Virus record (IMG/VR): IMGVR_UViG_3300027704_000008
Location: 62,001 to 126,000 of that record
Source: a virus
Reading direction: 5' to 3' (one strand)
DNA length: 64,000 nt
Below, one piece after another: positions 61,964 to 64,000 of this stretch. The stretch's first letter is position 1, and each line of letters starts with the position of its first letter. The translations under genes and the position numbers were made by a program. The notes beneath the pieces are model-generated. The model was not told where the DNA came from. It saw only the letters and a program-made list of their open reading frames with translations, and did no database searches.

Positions 61964-63113
61964 GACGCTATACAAATATGATAGTAAGCAGCGCCAACGT
62001 GAGTGGGGGGTGTTTACTGAGGGTCCAAGAGTTACGGTTATACATGGTTTGGTCCTTGGCAAGAAAACTGTTAAGCGTACTATCAGCAAAGCTAAGAACA
62101 CAGGTAAGGCAAACGCTACCACAGCTGAAGAGCAGGCCATTAAGGATGCTCAGTCAAAGTGGAACGCTCAGGTTCTTCGCGACGATTATAACGTTGACAT
62201 AGAGAAGTCAGGCCGCCAGATGCGCCCAATGCTTGCTCTCGATTATAAGAATGTTCCCCATCGAGTTGAATGGAGCATGCCGACATTGCTTCAGGCAAAG
62301 CTGGACGGTTTGCGTTTGACTACCGGACAACGTGATGTGGGTGATAGAGAATATGATCCATCGCAGCCTATCGAGATGTTGAGCCGCAAGGGTGAGACAT
62401 ATGAGTTACCTCATCTAACAAAGCACTGTGGTGAGCTGCTTGCACACATCAACGATAAGTATGCCAACTGTCTTGCCCTGGATGGTGAGGTTTATATCCA
62501 CGGCATGCCACTTGGACAGATAGTATCCAGGGCCCGTAAGTATCAACAAGGGGTGACAGAGGAGCTGGAGTATTACATATTTGACTTGGTGATACCTGGT
62601 ATGGGATTTGGTGAACGATCAGAGATACTTTTGAAGGCAATGCAGGATTTGAATTCTCAGTACCCATTCACTCTTGTTACCACTTGCCCTTGCACCTCCG
62701 AACAGGACATGAAGGAATACCACGCCCAATATATTGGGGAGGGTTACGAAGGTGTTATGATCCGGCCGGCCGATGGTCCATATACGATAGGCAATCGAAG
62801 CGATTATCTGTTTAAGTATAAAGAGTTCTTTGACAAGGAATGTAAGATTGTTGGCATGCAAGAGGACGCTAACGGTAACGCAGTGCTGACGTGCTTGTGG
62901 AATTCAACGGATCCAACTTCTGAGTTCCGCTGCACACCCAAGCGTACTCATAGTGAACGAGCGGCGATGTTACTGGACTCTACCTTGGTCGGAAAGTGGA
63001 TCACAGTCAAGTACCAAGATGTATCATACGCAACTCACTCTGGTGGTCTTCCGACTTTTAACACTGGCCTGGATATCAGGGAATGTGATGATAACGGAGA
63101 GCCTATTGTATGA
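61950..63113 (+). CDS. ATP-dependent DNA ligase
   Basis: Seals nicks in replication and repair. It has 387 residues. LQAKLDGLRL holds the AMP-binding Lys (near residue 117), ALDGEVYIHG is motif III, EYYIFDLV motif IIIa, GYEGVMIRPADGPY motif IV and LFKYKEFFD motif V. The nucleotidyltransferase domain is followed by an OB-fold (KWITVKYQDVSY). The first 100 residues are a phage-specific extension. It fills the role of T4 gp30. Confidence 0.93.
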   Translation: MNRFETLYKYDSKQRQREWGVFTEGPRVTVIHGLVLGKKTVKRTISKAKNTGKANATTAEEQAIKDAQSKWNAQVLRDDYNVDIEKSGRQMRPMLALDYKNVPHRVEWSMPTLLQAKLDGLRLTTGQRDVGDREYDPSQPIEMLSRKGETYELPHLTKHCGELLAHINDKYANCLALDGEVYIHGMPLGQIVSRARKYQQGVTEELEYYIFDLVIPGMGFGERSEILLKAMQDLNSQYPFTLVTTCPCTSEQDMKEYHAQYIGEGYEGVMIRPADGPYTIGNRSDYLFKYKEFFDKECKIVGMQEDANGNAVLTCLWNSTDPTSEFRCTPKRTHSERAAMLLDSTLVGKWITVKYQDVSYATHSGGLPTFNTGLDIRECDDNGEPIV

Positions 63114-63448
63114 GCCCCAAGGAACATTATGTGAATCACTTATATGGTGTGCTGCAAGAGGAATGCGCTGAGTTGATTATGGCAATCAGTAAGCGCAAAC
63201 GGTTTGGAGGCAACGATGAAAATATTAACCACGAGATAAACGACATCATGGCGGTGGTCGAGATGCTGACCCAGGAAGGAGAGAAAGTGTACGACGACTT
63301 TAGCTTGCAGATAGCTAAAGTCGACAAGGTAAACAAATACTACATTGATACTTTTAACAAGGATTTTCCTATTCCCCCTGACAGGCCATTACGATACTTG
63401 CCCAGCAAAATGGGATACGAATTTAACCCGGAGGAAGATGAACAATGA
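63110..63448 (+). CDS. MazG-like nucleotide pyrophosphohydrolase
   Basis: 112 residues, coupled to the ligase. LQEECAELIMAISKRKRFG carries the EExxE half of the MazG metal site and INHEINDIMAVVEML the ExxD half. It may lower ppGpp or hydrolyse aberrant dNTPs. Phage MazG proteins of this size are common in T4-like marine phages. Confidence 0.85.
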   Translation: MSPKEHYVNHLYGVLQEECAELIMAISKRKRFGGNDENINHEINDIMAVVEMLTQEGEKVYDDFSLQIAKVDKVNKYYIDTFNKDFPIPPDRPLRYLPSKMGYEFNPEEDEQ

Positions 63449-63639
63449 ATTTATGGATACTGTTAATACTGCTGGACGGCGGCCATGGCCGAGCAGTGGC
63501 TATTGAAACAATAGAATTCTATAGCGAATCGAGTTGCTCAATGGCCCGCACGCAGATTGCATATATGGAGAAGACCAATACCCCTGGATCAAGCATGCGG
63601 ACAAGCTCCGTGTGTATACGTAAAGGACAAAAGCATTGA
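63445..63639 (+). CDS. Small protein with N-terminal hydrophobic segment
   Basis: 64 residues overlapping the MazG stop. MNLWILLILLDGGHGRAVA could be a short signal peptide; the rest has two Cys (SSCSMARTQ and SSVCIRKG) that could pair in the periplasm, with a pattern (FYSESSCSMARTQIAYME) known from small exported phage proteins. Confidence 0.6.
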   Translation: MNLWILLILLDGGHGRAVAIETIEFYSESSCSMARTQIAYMEKTNTPGSSMRTSSVCIRKGQKH

Positions 63640-64000
63640 AACTTATTGATGGTTTGTTAGACTATCAGACAGCTTGGAGCTTGCCTGATGTGAAATTGTT
63701 CACGGGCAACAAAACAATAACCAAGGACGGTAGGTTGGTCATGGGCCGCGGTGCAGCAAAAGCTGTCCGCGATTTCTATCCTGGGATTGATAAGAGGATA
63801 GATACAGGCTGTCCAGTCTCATTCACTCAAATTACCGGCAATCAGTTTGTAGGATACTTTTGTGTTAAGGATCACTTTGCTGAATCAGCTGATTTGTCGT
63901 TAATCGCCGAGTCCGTTGCTGAGTTATCAATCGTAGCAAGAGATGTGCAAGCAGTAACCTTTCACCTCAATTATCCTGGAATCGGTGCGGGCGGGTTAGA
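63636..64000 (+). CDS. Macro-domain-like protein (3' partial)
   Basis: Starts TTG 63636, overlapping the previous stop (TTGA), and is open to the window end (121 codons seen). GNKTITKDGRLVMGRGAAKAVRDFYPGI, cited by LVMGRGAAKAVRDFYPG, is the ADP-ribose-binding loop of macro domains, and NYPGIGAGGL near the end of the window is the second loop. Related phage proteins bind or hydrolyse ADP-ribose compounds. Confidence 0.8.
   Translation, partial: MKLIDGLLDYQTAWSLPDVKLFTGNKTITKDGRLVMGRGAAKAVRDFYPGIDKRIDTGCPVSFTQITGNQFVGYFCVKDHFAESADLSLIAESVAELSIVARDVQAVTFHLNYPGIGAGGL

Noticed and set aside
1-64000. Integrase, attachment sites or other lysogeny functions
   Set aside because: None were seen; the gene content is that of a lytic T4-like phage.
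1-64000. Loss of gp24, gp61, gp32, queC or photosynthesis genes
   Set aside because: They are not in this window, but the genome is larger than the window, so absence cannot be claimed.

Overview
The window is one contiguous piece of a large, T4-like contractile-tailed phage genome (Pantevenvirales type). It opens inside the small terminase gene and ends inside a macro-domain gene. All convincing genes lie on the + strand. The core gene order (16-17-18-19-20-67/68-21-22-23-3-uvsY-uvsW-55-47-46-45-44-62-regA-hsp20-43-uvsX-41) is the one I know from marine T4-like phages of the cyanophage/pelagiphage kind rather than from coliphage T4. No photosynthesis genes are visible, a TorF-family porin is encoded, and there is a circularly permuted tmRNA. 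The host is therefore more likely an aquatic Gram-negative proteobacterium than a cyanobacterium, but this is inference.

Layout. 1-10.2 kb: packaging and head/tail genes read from TATAAATA late promoters. 10.2-11.2 kb: an inserted outer-membrane porin gene flanked by terminators. 11.2-28 kb: tail terminator, recombination (UvsY, UvsW, UvsX, gp46/47), late sigma factor and the replisome (gp45, 44, 62, 43, 41), with RegA, an Hsp20, a primase-like AEP protein and dCMP deaminase. 28-41 kb: nucleotide and base-modification genes. These are queD, queE, a phosphoribosyltransferase, folE, thyX, a dCTP deaminase/dUTPase-like gene and a DpdA-like transglycosylase, which suggests 7-deazaguanine in the phage DNA. 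Mixed with them are an ACP-like protein, a GNAT-like protein, a phosphoesterase, a PD-(D/E)XK nuclease, a GT29 sialyltransferase-like protein and an esterase. 41-47.8 kb: DenV repair enzyme, a tandemly duplicated adhesin cassette, the permuted tmRNA, a secreted metzincin lipoprotein and a lipase. 47.8-60.8 kb: about 45 very small genes, probably for host takeover, read from six near-identical promoter/operator modules. An LRR adhesin and a family of proteins sharing a C-terminal ANAHY/ANARY motif are also here. 60.8-64 kb: DUF932 protein, ATP-dependent DNA ligase, MazG-like protein and a partial macro-domain protein.

Regulation. Three signal classes are visible. The first is late promoters (TATAAATA), served by the encoded gp55. 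The second is strong sigma70-type early promoters (TTGACT-N17-TATAAT), many starting transcripts at a conserved CATTGAAT leader. The third is the repeated module holding an AGTTACGTAACT palindrome exactly 25-26 bases upstream of a TTGTCT promoter. At least two transcription units (gp47 and a duplicated small gene) appear to begin at non-AUG codons (AUA/AUC and AUU).

The most unusual items are the phage-borne permuted tmRNA with tag ANDAFYGEQAIAA, the repeated palindrome/promoter modules, the porin next to the major capsid gene, the lipoprotein metalloprotease, and the deazaguanine set with a phosphoribosyltransferase inside it. Functions are assigned by reading motifs; no database search was run.
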